Assembly: GCA_946122785.1 (NCBI GenBank)
Contig: CAMGYJ010000005.1
Location: 62,136,200 to 62,200,199, forward strand
Direction: 5' to 3'
Length of the DNA stretch: 64,000 nucleotides
From: Linum tenue
Taxonomy: Eukaryota > Streptophyta > Magnoliopsida > Malpighiales > Linaceae
Shown here: in pieces, positions 9,480 to 19,455 of the stretch
Position numbering within the stretch: position 1 is the stretch's first letter
Layout of the letters: each line of letters begins with the position of its first letter
Translations under genes and position numbers: made by a program
The notes under the pieces: model-generated
Seen by the model: the letters and a program-made list of their open reading frames with translations, nothing else
What the model was told of the DNA's origin: nothing
Database searches by the model: none

Positions 9480-12055
9480 GGCCCTCCCTCTTGAAAAAGT
9501 GTTGCCCTCAACACTTTAGCCTTTTGTTTCTCAAACCGTTCACAGAATGAATCCCAAATCGGATCAGAAACGGGGTGCTTGAATTTGCAATTCTGGAAAA
9601 TTGGGGCAGAGCCCCTCATGTTGCGAATTGGGGCTTTTCGATTGAGACATTCCCAGCTCAATTCATTGCTTCCACGAGCTTTGCCACATGCCCAATCGAC
9701 TTTCTGCACCGGTATCCAGCGTCGAATCGTCTCCTTCATCACTGATTCTTCTCCTCTTCGTTTCCCGCCAACGCCTGCTTTTAAAAACGTCCCACCCAGA
9801 AAATTCGATTGTGAATTGGGCGTTTCTATTCCAGCCACATTTGGATCAAATTGATCGACTCTACAGCATCCGGAAGATGGTTTCAATGACTCCGAAGTGT
9901 CAATTGGCATCGATTCATGCCCAGACGCCTCACCCCATTCACGCGACTTTTCTTCTTCTCTGTGCGCGTCCAGAGGCATATGAGCTTGAATTTGATCCTG
10001 CAAAATAAGCATGTTCGAGTCGATTATGTCTTTGGAGGAGATTTGCTGGCTCTCGTGGAAGGTTTTGGCGGCAACGGCTAAGCTCGACGCGGCGCGAGCT
10101 GCCCCGACCAATAAGCTCGAATTTTGTTCATCTTTGGTCGTTTTCAGAAGGGTTGAAGCTCGAATTTGATCCACCAATTTGGGTTGATTCTTCTCTTCCT
10201 GAGTTGTGGGCGAGCTTCCTGGAACGTTATAGAACGTATCAGCACCATCGGATTGGATCGACGACCTCCCCAGGCTGCCACCCAATTGACCCTCTCTCCC
10301 CCCCTGTACTGCCGCCGGCGAGAAACAGAGAGGGGAAGCTGATCGGCGTTGGATCCCCCTGGGGCACAGCAAGGCGGTTAATGCATGACGTCGATCAAGG
10401 AGACTGCTTCCCTTTCGCGACCCGCCTTCTTCCTTAGCTCGATTAGCTGCCAGCTGACGTTGGTATTCTTTGACTTCCGCCGGTGACAACGGCGTGAGCT
10501 TGAGCTTCTTCCCTCCATGTTCAAAAGTGTAGCAATTGGTGCGTCCATGGTGAGTTACTCCTCGATCAAATTGCCATGGTCGGCCCAGTAGGATGTGCGC
10601 AACGTGCATTGGCGCGACATCGCAGAGAATTTGGTCACGGTATTGATCAATTTCGAATTCGACCCAAGCCTGTTTCGTCACTTTTACAGCGCCATGATCG
10701 TTGAGCCAATGAAGGCTGTAGGGTTCAGGATGCTTGCTCGTATGCAATCCAAGTTTTCTTATTGTGTCCAGGCTGATGGCATTTGTACAGCTTCCTCCGT
10801 CAATTACCATTAACGCCGTTCTTCCTTGGATGGTGCAGCGAGTGTGGAAAAGGTTGTCGCGTTGTTGGGTGTCGCTGACAGCCTCAATGGTGAGGGCTCT
10901 CCTGTTGACGAGAAACGACCCTCCTGGAGGTTCCATCTCGATATTCTCATCCACCTCCTCGTCTGAGTCCTTATCAGCTGCTGCCTTTCCCACTTCGTCA
11001 TCCTCGGAGTAGTATTCACCATCGCGGAGGACGAGTGCTTTCGGATTTGGGCATTGGAAGGACTTGTGCCCTCTTCCATAGCACTTATAACACTCCAATT
11101 TGCTTAGTCCTCCTCCTGGTCGCTCCTGTTGTCCAATTTGGACGGCTGATTTTGACGTTGCTGGCCGATTCGAAGCAGGGGCTTCAGTTTGTGGATTTTC
11201 AGACGTCAATTGCGGTCGAGGTACTGCCGGAGAAATGCGACGGCCAGTGCCCAGTTTTAACTGCTTTTCCACTTTGATGGCGAGATGAAGTACATCTTCC
11301 AATTCCACAAACGGCCGCAATTCCACTTCATTTCGAATTTCTCGACTCAGCCCATGGAGAAATCGGGCGATCATGGCCTCTCTGTCTTCCCGGACGTCAG
11401 CTCGCATAAGAAGCAACTCGAGCTCCCGGTAATACTCCTCAACGCTCCTTGTTCCCTGTCGAATTCCCTGTAGTGTTTCATGGAGTTCGCGTTGATAGTA
11501 CGCAGGCACGAACCGTCCTCGCATCAAGGCTCGCAGTTCCTCCCAAGTTGTCACAGGAACCTGTCCGTTTTGTCGGCGGCGAACCTGGAGTTGCTCCCAC
11601 CACTGAGCAGCGTACTCGGTGAACTCGTAGGTAGCTAACGCTACCTTTTGTTGGTCTGTGTAGCGTCCACATTGAAAGAACAACAGAATCTTTCGTTCCC
11701 AGTCCAAGTATGCCGACGCGTTCAACGTACCTTGAAACGCTGGAACAGAAAGCTTAATCCCAGGTGGGATTGCTGGCTCGTCGTCGCGATTTCCTCGTCG
11801 ATCTCGCACATGCCGATCACAGTTGGGCTCAGCTACAACCAAACATCGCTCAAGTTCCTCAATCCGACCCAATATTGCCGGGTTTACTTCGGGGAATTCA
11901 TCATCGCGAACCTCCCTGTTTTGGACTCTGTTTTCCGGTGGCGCAATTGCGTCAAATCGTTGGTCGATTTCAAGCTTCAATTGGCCCAATTGAGCCTGGA
12001 ATCTTGCGTCAATCTGGGTCAAAAACTCCTCCATGTCGAACTGATGTCCAGCCAT
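9053..12055 (-). CDS. Gag-protease polyprotein of a non-autonomous Gypsy element
   Basis: One uninterrupted minus-strand frame of 1000 codons from the first in-frame ATG after the primer-binding site (12055); an extension upstream would lie in the LTR and needs a non-ATG start. Residues about 100-270 are a Ty3/Gypsy capsid (YLDWERK, AAQWWEQL, MRGRFVPAYY, ILRF-like motifs). A zinc knuckle CX2CX4HX4C lies at about 322-335. A retropepsin-like domain follows with VIDGGSCTN near 418-426 (DGGS replaces the commoner DSG) and ILLGRPW near 488. No RT, RNase H or integrase follows: residues ~560-860 match nothing I recognise and the last ~142 are encoded by the 3' LTR. Intact and young, so possibly expressed to supply particles. 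Confidence 0.8.
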   Translation of the reverse strand: MAGHQFDMEEFLTQIDARFQAQLGQLKLEIDQRFDAIAPPENRVQNREVRDDEFPEVNPAILGRIEELERCLVVAEPNCDRHVRDRRGNRDDEPAIPPGIKLSVPAFQGTLNASAYLDWERKILLFFQCGRYTDQQKVALATYEFTEYAAQWWEQLQVRRRQNGQVPVTTWEELRALMRGRFVPAYYQRELHETLQGIRQGTRSVEEYYRELELLLMRADVREDREAMIARFLHGLSREIRNEVELRPFVELEDVLHLAIKVEKQLKLGTGRRISPAVPRPQLTSENPQTEAPASNRPATSKSAVQIGQQERPGGGLSKLECYKCYGRGHKSFQCPNPKALVLRDGEYYSEDDEVGKAAADKDSDEEVDENIEMEPPGGSFLVNRRALTIEAVSDTQQRDNLFHTRCTIQGRTALMVIDGGSCTNAISLDTIRKLGLHTSKHPEPYSLHWLNDHGAVKVTKQAWVEFEIDQYRDQILCDVAPMHVAHILLGRPWQFDRGVTHHGRTNCYTFEHGGKKLKLTPLSPAEVKEYQRQLAANRAKEEGGSRKGSSLLDRRHALTALLCPRGIQRRSASPLCFSPAAVQGGREGQLGGSLGRSSIQSDGADTFYNVPGSSPTTQEEKNQPKLVDQIRASTLLKTTKDEQNSSLLVGAARAASSLAVAAKTFHESQQISSKDIIDSNMLILQDQIQAHMPLDAHREEEKSREWGEASGHESMPIDTSESLKPSSGCCRVDQFDPNVAGIETPNSQSNFLGGTFLKAGVGGKRRGEESVMKETIRRWIPVQKVDWACGKARGSNELSWECLNRKAPIRNMRGSAPIFQNCKFKHPVSDPIWDSFCERFEKQKAKVLRATLFQEGGPDMIPIGSILKLELLKKEGSEVWKKSGGKWLSMESSLRSLLWRLISLKPVVGNEGSKHQCELQDFMSSLICHGARGGSRKYVFQVSQNAKKKPGICPDLTKAETVIKVLPLKTHNLSLGNEFELIQVGGYRGSFLLQRQGIG

Positions 12056-12211
12056 GGTTTGTTGGTTCGAATGATCCGGGCTTTCGTCTTTCGCCGTGTG
12101 CTCTGGCTTTTTCCCTCGAAGAGCAGGGTCAGCAGACGCAGAACCTTTCGATCTCGTCCACGGCGCAGTTGCTGCCACTCTTCCCTCCGTTCTGTCCTCT
12201 GTGTAGAACCA

Positions 12212-12224
12212 GGCGATGATGCCA
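12212..12224 (-). other. Probable primer-binding site
   Basis: Two bases inside the 5' LTR end, the minus strand reads TGGCATCATCGCC, a diverged form of the usual initiator-Met tRNA primer site TGGTATCAGAGCC. Its position fixes the LTR boundary at 12227. Confidence 0.55.
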
Positions 12225-12226
12225 CT

Positions 12227-13183
12227 TGATAACACCAAGGATGGCGTTGGATCAGAGTTACGCAACCCAAACCCAAAGAATTTGAGCCTCTTGATTCCGG
12301 TGAACAAACAGGGGAACTAAACAAGCTTGTGAAGCTTGTTTTCGTGATGAATGGTGATGGGAACGAGAGGGAATTCTCACACCTGGGAGGATGCACAGTC
12401 GTTATAGGGTTACCTTCGAATGATCGAGTGGGGTTGCTCGATCAATAGGCCAAAGTTCAGCAAGTTTTGATCGCAACCAAAACCAATTTCAACTCACAAC
12501 TCAAAACGTTGAGAATTTGGGGGTTTTTCTTCACAAATCAACTCTGAATGTTACAAAACGAGTTTGAGGCCTTTTATAGGCTTACATAATTACAAACAAA
12601 CTAGAATAAGGATTGAAACTAACCTAACTAAGCAAGGAAACTAAATTACAAACATAATCCGAATTGAATTGGGAATCCTTGTTTGACACGGATTACTGGC
12701 AGTGCGAGATAGCTTCTTTGAAGCCCTCGACAATAGTCTTCCTAGATGATTCGATCTCACCAAATCCCTTGTCGTTGTAGAAGGAAACTTCCTCTGTATC
12801 CTCCAACTTGAATCAGCTCGAACTCATTTCCCAAACTCAAGTTATGGGTCTTCAAAGGTAGCACCTTGATCACAGTTTCTGCCTTAGTCAAATCTGGACA
12901 GATTCCAGGTTTCTTCTTAGCATTTTGTGAGACTTGAAAAACATACTTCCTGGAACCTCCTCGAGCTCCATGACATATCAATGAGCTCATAAAGTCTTGA
13001 AGTTCACATTGATGCTTTGATCCTTCATTTCCAACAACTGGTTTGAGAGATATGAGCCTCCAAAGTAGGCTCCTTAAACTGGATTCCATACTTAGCCATT
13101 TTCCTCCACTCTTCTTCCAAACTTCACTTCCATCTTTCTTAAGCAATTCCAACTTCAAGATTGATCCAATTGGGGTCATATCA
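12227..13183 (-). repeat. 5' LTR of the gag-only Gypsy element
   Basis: 957 bp, TGATATGACC at its minus-strand start and TTATCA at its end. It abuts LINE sequence at 13184. A TATA box lies at 12571-12580. Confidence 0.9.
12571..12580 (-). promoter_or_regulatory. LTR TATA box
   Basis: The minus strand reads CCTATAAAAG, about 605 bp into the LTR. In the other LTR the same site (about 8866-8875) reads CTATAAAAGG preceded by A instead of C. Confidence 0.5.
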
Positions 13184-14614
13184 TTCCCTTCCTGGCCCAC
13201 TCCCCACAGAAAATCACTACACATTTTTTAATATCCACAATCACCTTCTTAGGCAAAATAAACACAGCCATCCAAAATTGAACCGTACTGTATAATACTG
13301 AGAGTACCAGTTGAAGTCTTCCTGCATAGCTCAGAGTTTTCACCCCCCCAGTTCTGGATCCTTTTGGTAATTTTGTCAATTAAAGGACGGCAAGCCTTGG
13401 TAGTCAGCTTTCCAGGGATTAATGGGATTCCTAAGTACCTAACAGGGAGAGTGCCTAGCTCATAGCCCGCTCTGGCAGCCATCCTCTCCTGCCAATCCAT
13501 AGGTAAACCACAATAGTAGAGCTCACACTTAGCTGGATTAGAAACTAATCCTGAGAGTAGTCTAAACTGTTTAAGGACCTCTTGAATGCATTGAATGCCA
13601 TAGTTGGATCCATCAGAAAAAAGCAATAAATCATCAGCAAACATTAGGTGGGTTAAGCCTATTCTTTTGCACATTGGGTGAAAAGGCATTCTATTTTCAT
13701 GAACAGCTTTCTTCATAAGGCAACTAAATACCTCCATTGCTACAGCAAACAGATAAGGAGAGAGGGGATCTCCTTATCTTAATCCCTTTTTTGTTGAAAA
13801 ATAACCAACCACTCCTCCATTGAAACCAACACTGATTTTAGGTGTAGTGAAGCACATTGTAATCCATTTAATGAAACTTAAAGGGATATTCATGGCCTCT
13901 AACACAGAGGTGAGAAACTTCCAATCCACAGAGTCAAAAGCCTTCAGTAGGTCCACCTTCACCATACACCTAGGAGACATATTTTTCCTACCATATTTCT
14001 GCACCATTTCATGAGCAAGCATAATATTTTCTCCTATGATTCTTCCTTTAACAAACGCAGTTTGGTTCTCACTAATCAGATGAGGCAAGCATTCACTAAG
14101 CCTAGAAGAAATGATATTTGCTATACATTTATATAAAATGTTACAGCATGATATAGGTCTGAAAATTTTCATTTCTTCAGGTTTCTTAGTCTTAGGCAGT
14201 AATGCTAAGAGAGTAGAGTTTACCTCCAATGGGAACTCAGAAACTGAGAAGCAGTGCTAGATAGCAGCTGTGATTTCTTCCCCAACCAAACTCCAAGCAG
14301 AATGGAAAAAACAGGCTGAATAACCATAAGGGCCAGGACTTTTCTCCCTTTTAAACCCAAACATAACTTTCTTAATCTCTTCTGCAGTGACTGGTTTACA
14401 CAATTCTATGGCAAGGTTACTAGGAAGTGTCTTTTGCAACAGTCCCCTATAGAAGTCCACTGACTCAGCTTTAACTGTAGGATCAGCCTTACCAAGCAGA
14501 TTCTGATAAAATCTCATGGCAACCTCACTCATACTTTTTGTATCAACCATCCTTTCCCCCAGCTTCATTGATAAGAGATCTTATTGTGTTCCTCTGGGTT
14601 CTAATTTTGACTGA
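13184..14614 (-). pseudogene. LINE ORF2 reverse transcriptase remnant
   Basis: Minus-strand fragments give RT motifs in order: SPGPYGYSACFF (normally SPGPDG), FRPIS, QTAFVKGR, KVDLLKAFDSVDW, GDPLSPYLFA, FADDLLLF and YLGIPL. Defects include an in-frame TAG near 14256, a TAA just before GDPLSP near 13772, the D-to-Y change, and a frameshift in a C-run near 13348. It begins abruptly next to the right TSD (14615), so the LINE is 5' truncated, and breaks off at 13184 where the Gypsy LTR starts. Confidence 0.9.
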
Positions 14615-14629
14615 GAAAGGTTGTATTTT

Positions 14630-15382
14630 ATTTAAATATGAATGTATTTTTTTATCAAAGTTCAATTGATATTTAAATATGAATGTAGATTGTAAGTGAT
14701 TGTCTTCAAATATGGTTATATTATGCTTAAATTCATTTAATGTTAATGATTTTTTATATATTTTTACATATTTTGATAACCCGATATTGATAGGTATAAA
14801 TCAATTATACCTCTCGAACAAAATCACTTGTTAAACTATATAACGGTATAAACTGGTTTGACAACCGTACGATAACTAACAAAGTTAGGCCATTTACGAC
14901 AACGTTTGTAGCGTCCCGCCTCAAGGAGTTGAAAAAAGTTGGCAAAAGTGCAAAACCGAGCCTCGTCTGGACAGGCTGTTTGTGTTTCGATGCTTAGTCA
15001 GCCAGCGGCGCGAGTATGAAATCCCCGCCAAGCCCCAAACCATTCGGAGCATTTCCCAAGTACACCCCTCCCAATTTCGACACCTGATGGAGGGTGGAAT
15101 CGTCATTTAACCACATCACTCGTCATATTCGCCCACAACTCCAGAAGACAAGACATCACCTCTTCACCGGAGCCAAACCCGAAACCTCCCCCGCGTTCTT
15201 CTCCTTTTGCCCCTGAAAGTGACCAGATCTAACCCAAAAATTTCAAATTCAGCTACCTTAAAGAACCCTAATTTCCCCCTCCATTTTCGAATCATTTCCT
15301 CCTATTCGCGGGTTCTTCCGTCGTAATCTCTTGATCGGTCGCGGTGTCTTTTTAGAGTCCGGAGAGAGCTGATTAAGCAAGG
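14630..15382 (+). promoter_or_regulatory. Upstream region and 5' UTR of the LIMR gene
   Basis: 14630-14880 is AT-rich MITE-like sequence. From about 15100 the sequence becomes pyrimidine-rich (CCCCCGCGTTCTTCTCC, CCCTAATTTCCCCC), as in many plant 5' leaders. No clear TATA box is seen close to the likely start, so the promoter may be TATA-less. Confidence 0.4.
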
Positions 15383-18300
15383 ATGGGCGATTTCAATCTC
15401 GCCCTAATAATCGTCGCTATAGTGGTGTGCGTCATCGTCTTCATCTTCAATGTCTACCTTCTGGTTAATTACCAGCACCCGGATGACAAGAACCAAGCTT
15501 ACTTCCCCAAATTCGTGGTCGTTTTCGGCCTCTCCGTCGCCGTCATCTCCATACTGATGCTGCCGGCCGACGTCGCTAACCGGCAGGCCTGTCGCCACGC
15601 GATATACAATGGCGCCTGTAGTCTCACTTTGCCAATGAAGGATCTCTGGATCGCTGTCTATATCATCGACGCTGTGCTGGTCTTCTTCATCATCCCTTTC
15701 GCTATGTTTTACTACGAGGGGGACCAGGACAAGTTGGTGATCTTTTCCTTTCGCTATCCATAATGAACCGCTGATAATTTATGAATTGGGTTCCTGACTG
15801 CTCTTTTTTGGTTGCAGGACTGTGGGCAAGCGGATTAAGAGCGCACTGATGTGGGTGATAACGACAGCCATTGTATGCGCGCTTCTGCTTGGCATCTTAT
15901 ATGGTTAGTGATTTTGTTTAGCTTTTTAGTGTGGGGTGATCAGTGTCTGTTAGGTTTATGAATTTTCTGAGTTTGGAAGTTCCCAGGCATGAAAATATTA
16001 GTTGCTTCTGGAGACTGTAATTCTGCGATTAGAAGGTTATTGGTTGGGCATTTCTATTTAGAGTATCTTCCTCATGAATATGCATTCTAAACCCATCACC
16101 GAATGTTGGAAGATTTCGATAACCTACTTAGAAATGTGTAAATGGCATTGGAGCCAGTATTAACTTTATGCTCTTGGTGCTATATCAGGGCTAGTTGGAA
16201 AGGTGGATTTCACAGTTAGGCATCTTTCCTCGACCACTACAAACTTTCCTACTTCGTGGAGTTTCTCCACAAGTCAACCATGTGTCGGAAATAATGCTCG
16301 CCAGGTTATCATTATGTTGCCTGGCCTTCATCTTGCTGAGTGTTGATGAATTTCTCTCTGTTCCTTTATTCATCTAAATTCATTCTGCACTTGAGGGCAC
16401 CTCGAACTTTTGCATGTTTGTTAGTTTACTCGTCCTGCCCTCTCTGACTCACCTTCTAAAGCTTTTTACCATTGGTTACAGTGCTCAGCATATCTTGCCA
16501 ATGCCGCTTCAGAGAAGACTTGGACTATGCAAACCACATTTCCTGAATATGTTGTTGCACTTGCTACGATAGCTGGATCTGTGCTTTTCTCGGTGAGATC
16601 CTTCTACTCCAAATGTTGTTTTTTTTTTGCTGTCCATGAAGATGTTTTGCTTTCCGTTTCTGCGTCTTTGAGGATTTTCCCAGTTTGTTTCATATGGATA
16701 ATGGGAGTTTTCATGTTTATATGTGTTCTTAGTAACACTATATCCAAAATTGAAGGCAGTCATGTTTGTCCTTTTCAATGACATGTTCATTTTGTTGCTG
16801 TCTTGCAAATCTTCAGATATTTGGTGGCGTTGGCATTGCGTGTTTGCCTCTGGGACTCATTTTTTCATTCATCCGACGACCAAAGGCTGTTATCACGCGT
16901 TCACAGTACATTAAGGTGATTGCTAGATACACTATAGAAAATAGGCAATGAAAGAGGTTCCTAAGCTCATGTCTGTATACATTCTGTAGGAAGCAACAGA
17001 GCTTGGTAAAAAAGCAAGAGATCTTAAGAAGGCAGCTGATTCACTTCATCAGGAAGAGAGAGGTGGTGCTAAGGGGAGAAAATGGCGTAAAAATGTTAAG
17101 GCAGTTGAGAAGGTGATACATGTGACCCAAACACAGTATGCTGATCATGCTGCAGGTTGGTTTTGTCCCTTTAGGCTATTGATGCTTCTTTCTGGCATGG
17201 TTGAACTTTCAGGAATTGCATCAGTTGGAAGAAGATGTAAAGTTGCTTGAAGAGATGTACCCTCAAGGAGAAAAGGTGTGAATATAGCTTGTTGGTTGGA
17301 TAAATAGACACGTTTTTGTTGTCTTGGTTTTAAAACTACGTATCTGGCATTTTCAGGCCGAGACTACTTGGGCTCTCACTATACTTGGTTATTTGGCAAA
17401 ACTTGTGCTGGGAGTTTTGGGGTAAGTGCCGACCTTGAAAGATATAGTGTTAAGTCAGCAACTTTTGTCTTCATCAGTTATTTGATTGTAATATCTGTAT
17501 AAGTTACTACCCGTTCTGAAACCCTTTGTTCGTACACAACACTCTCCTTATGTGGAGACTACCTTGCAGGAATTAGCCTAGTTTTGCTTTGCTCTTATTG
17601 TGGCTATTTCATTATGAAAAATGGCTAATCCAATTGGTCCTACCCTGCCCTTTGATTGTGGGATCCAATTTGTTCCTTTTGTAGGTTGATTGTCTCAGTG
17701 GCTTGGATTGTGCATATTATCATATATCTACTGATTGACCCTCCACTTTCTCCTCTCCTCAACGAGGTTTTCATTAAGTTGGACGATGTGTGGGGTGAGC
17801 TTGAAATTGTTGTTGTATTTCTCTACCATTTTTGTTGGGTTAAATCTAAAATCTTATGTATATCCTCTGCGCTATGCTGCTAGGTCTTCTTGGTACTGCA
17901 GCATTTGCTTTCTTTTGCTTTTATCTTCTCCTTGCTGTGGTGGCTGGTGCAATGATGCTGGGGCTCAGATTAGTTTTCATCACAATCCATCCCATGAAGT
18001 AATAAACTTTTTAACCCTTATACTCAGTTGTGATGCTTTAACCATTTTTTAGTGGTACTGATTAGTGAAATTTGCACTTAACAGGTGGGGCGCAACTCTC
18101 ATGAACTCATTCCTTTTCAATGTGGGACTCATTCTCCTGTGCTCGATTAGGTAGGTGTCTTTTATCTACTAGATTGTGCCTTGATCCACGACGCTCAACT
18201 GTTAACCATAGTTGCTTGTAGTTTTGGTAGTTGCTTATTTTGTGATAACTTATTTCCTGTTTTGCTAAGATATGTCTGATGCAAGTGACTCTTTACTAAG

Positions 18301-18787
18301 GGATGGGTAGTTTCTAATCTCTCTGGCTTTGAATATGAGTGTGACTGCCTTTTTTCTGCCTGCTCTTTCAGTGTGATCCAATTTTGTGCCACGGCTTTTG
18401 GGTATTATGCACAAGCAACTGCAGCTCAAGAAATTTTTGGCCACACTTTGCAATCTCTTCGTGGGATAAAATATCTTTACAAGTGAGTTGTAATACTAGA
18501 GTTCTGACTGTTTGTAGGATCTTATAGAACTGGCACTGACTAATTGAGCTGTTCATCTGAACAGGTACAATGTGTTCCAAATCGCATTCATTGTTCTTGC
18601 GGGTTTGACTTTCGTATATTACACTGCCTTTGTAAGTTTCCTGGTCTACTTTGTTGTCTACTCCGTCACTCTTCTTTCATAATTATCTTAGACTTGGGAT
18701 ATGATAATCTGACGACATCCTTTCCATGTACCATCATAGGGATGGAAAAGGAAAAAACCTAGTGGCAGGTTCCAACTCTCGAGCTGA
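15383..18787 (+). CDS. LIMR family (LMBR1-like) multi-pass membrane protein
   Basis: Fourteen exons give 509 aa, the length I recall for Arabidopsis LIMR proteins (At5g01460, At3g08930), with near-identical sequence throughout. Exons: 15383-15732, 15818-15903, 16189-16304, 16482-16592, 16817-16915, 16990-17112, 17213-17275, 17357-17421, 17685-17794, 17884-17998, 18085-18150, 18372-18482, 18565-18631, 18740-18787. All introns are GT-AG and all junctions close in frame. About nine hydrophobic segments are visible: three in exon 1, others in exons 2, 4-5, 8-9, 10, 11-12 and 13. A charged coiled-coil-like loop ([11 protein letters not shown]... [12 protein letters not shown]) lies in exons 6-7, and a basic C-tail [12 protein letters not shown] ends the protein. 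The family relates to animal LMBR1/LMBD1 and lipocalin-receptor-like proteins; the plant role is not established. Start is the ATG of MGDFNLAL, conserved in the family. Confidence 0.95.
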
Positions 18788-19262
18788 AGCATGTTCTGAT
18801 CATCAATGCGAGTGCTACCTTGGACTGGTCAGTGGAATCTGTCTCTTTGTTTTCCGGCGTGGTGTTTTTCCTTATTCGGTCTTGTCTACCGAGCAAGTAA
18901 AGAATCTGAGCGTTGAGAGAGATTTGCAGATATGGTTCGAATTAGGTTGCCGGGGGAGCTTTAGAAGGGGAAAATTGTGCTGGTTTCCTTGTTATCTGTT
19001 TTTTTTTTTGTTCGTGGTTTTGCTGCTGCCTTTTGTTCATGCTCTGCTCATTTTGTATGTATTATCATTCTTTTGTAACCGGATAATATACATGTTATAT
19101 ACGCTTGGTTTGGGGGAATCTGTATGACTTCGTCGCTGGACACATTTAGGGAGAATGGTGAAGGCGGGGTTGTTTGGCTGGGGCACATCTGATAGGAACT
19201 TTAACTTACCTTCTCTTGTAATATAACTACGTCAGAACAAACAAAGATGAGACATGATCGAG
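18788..19262 (+). other. 3' UTR region of LIMR
   Basis: AT- and T-rich sequence without a coding frame follows the TGA at 18785-18787. AATATA-type signals occur around 19083-19090 and 19220. The region to 19455 separates this gene tail-to-tail from the minus-strand esterase. Confidence 0.5.
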
Positions 19263-19455
19263 TGAGTTGATTCAATTTTTTAACACGTTTGACTTATTTC
19301 TTGTGTTCATTATTATGGACGACACAATGTCCCTTTGTTTTCTTGTCCTCGGACAGTCGATCAAATTACAAATAGAACAGGGACAGCATTGGATAGCTAA
19401 AACTCCAAATAGACAGAGTTGACGCGAAACCCTGTCTACTGGCAGTGAACTCTCA

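Larger units (their letters stand above)
8209..13183 (-). mobile_element. Young non-autonomous Gypsy element, LTR-internal-LTR-partial internal
   Basis: On the minus strand the order is 5' LTR (13183-12227), internal region (12226-9480), 3' LTR (9479-8523), then 314 bp (8522-8209) that again match the start of the internal region (12226-11913). The LTRs begin TGATA and end TATCA. A PPT-like GAGGGAGGGCC (minus) lies just before the 3' LTR. The internal region has one long gag-protease frame and no RT, RNase H or integrase, as in gag-only terminal-repeat elements. LTRs are both 957 bp with only a handful of differences seen by eye, so insertion is recent. There is no clean TSD, consistent with deletion at the left side. 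Confidence 0.85.
5910..14614 (-). mobile_element. L1-type LINE, minus strand, 5' truncated, with nested insertions
   Basis: The outer edges are defined by a 15-bp target-site duplication GAAAGGTTGTATTTT, at 5895-5909 and 14615-14629. On the plus strand the left copy runs into poly-T (poly-A tail of the minus-strand element). Inside, the 5' portion with reverse transcriptase lies at 13184-14614 and the C-terminal zinc-finger domain at 7765-8190. A Mutator-like element sits in the tail (5914-7605) and a Gypsy element in the middle (8209-13183). About 250-300 codons between RT and zinc finger are missing. The 5' end starts just before the RT domain, so endonuclease and ORF1 are absent. Confidence 0.85.
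5632..14870. mobile_element. Possible outer MITE carrying the nested LINE
   Basis: Left sequence starts GGTTGTCA at about 5634 and the right side ends TTTGACAACC at about 14867, with matching GGTATAA-type subterminal motifs inside both. This suggests a MITE that was the landing site of the LINE. No target duplication could be matched, so the call is weak. Confidence 0.3.

Noticed and set aside
9579..12229. Plus-strand frames opposite the gag gene
   Set aside because: Shadows of the long minus-strand frame; no domains, and codon pattern mirrors the gag gene.
12056..12307. N-terminal extension of gag to 12307
   Set aside because: It needs a non-ATG start, lies within the LTR and across the primer-binding site, and has no gag similarity.
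8208..13188. 5-bp TSD GTCCC/TTCCC for the gag-only Gypsy element
   Set aside because: The left side is an internal truncation, not an LTR end, and TCCC is also part of the element's own internal sequence (11913-11916). The match is a coincidence.
5632..14870. 8-bp TSD for the outermost MITE around the LINE
   Set aside because: None of the tested offsets around GGTTGTCA / TGACAACC gave matching flanks, so only a weak call was kept.
16191..16377. Small frames in the LIMR locus on both strands
   Set aside because: They overlap spliced exons and introns of LIMR, whose exon set closes in frame over the whole length.
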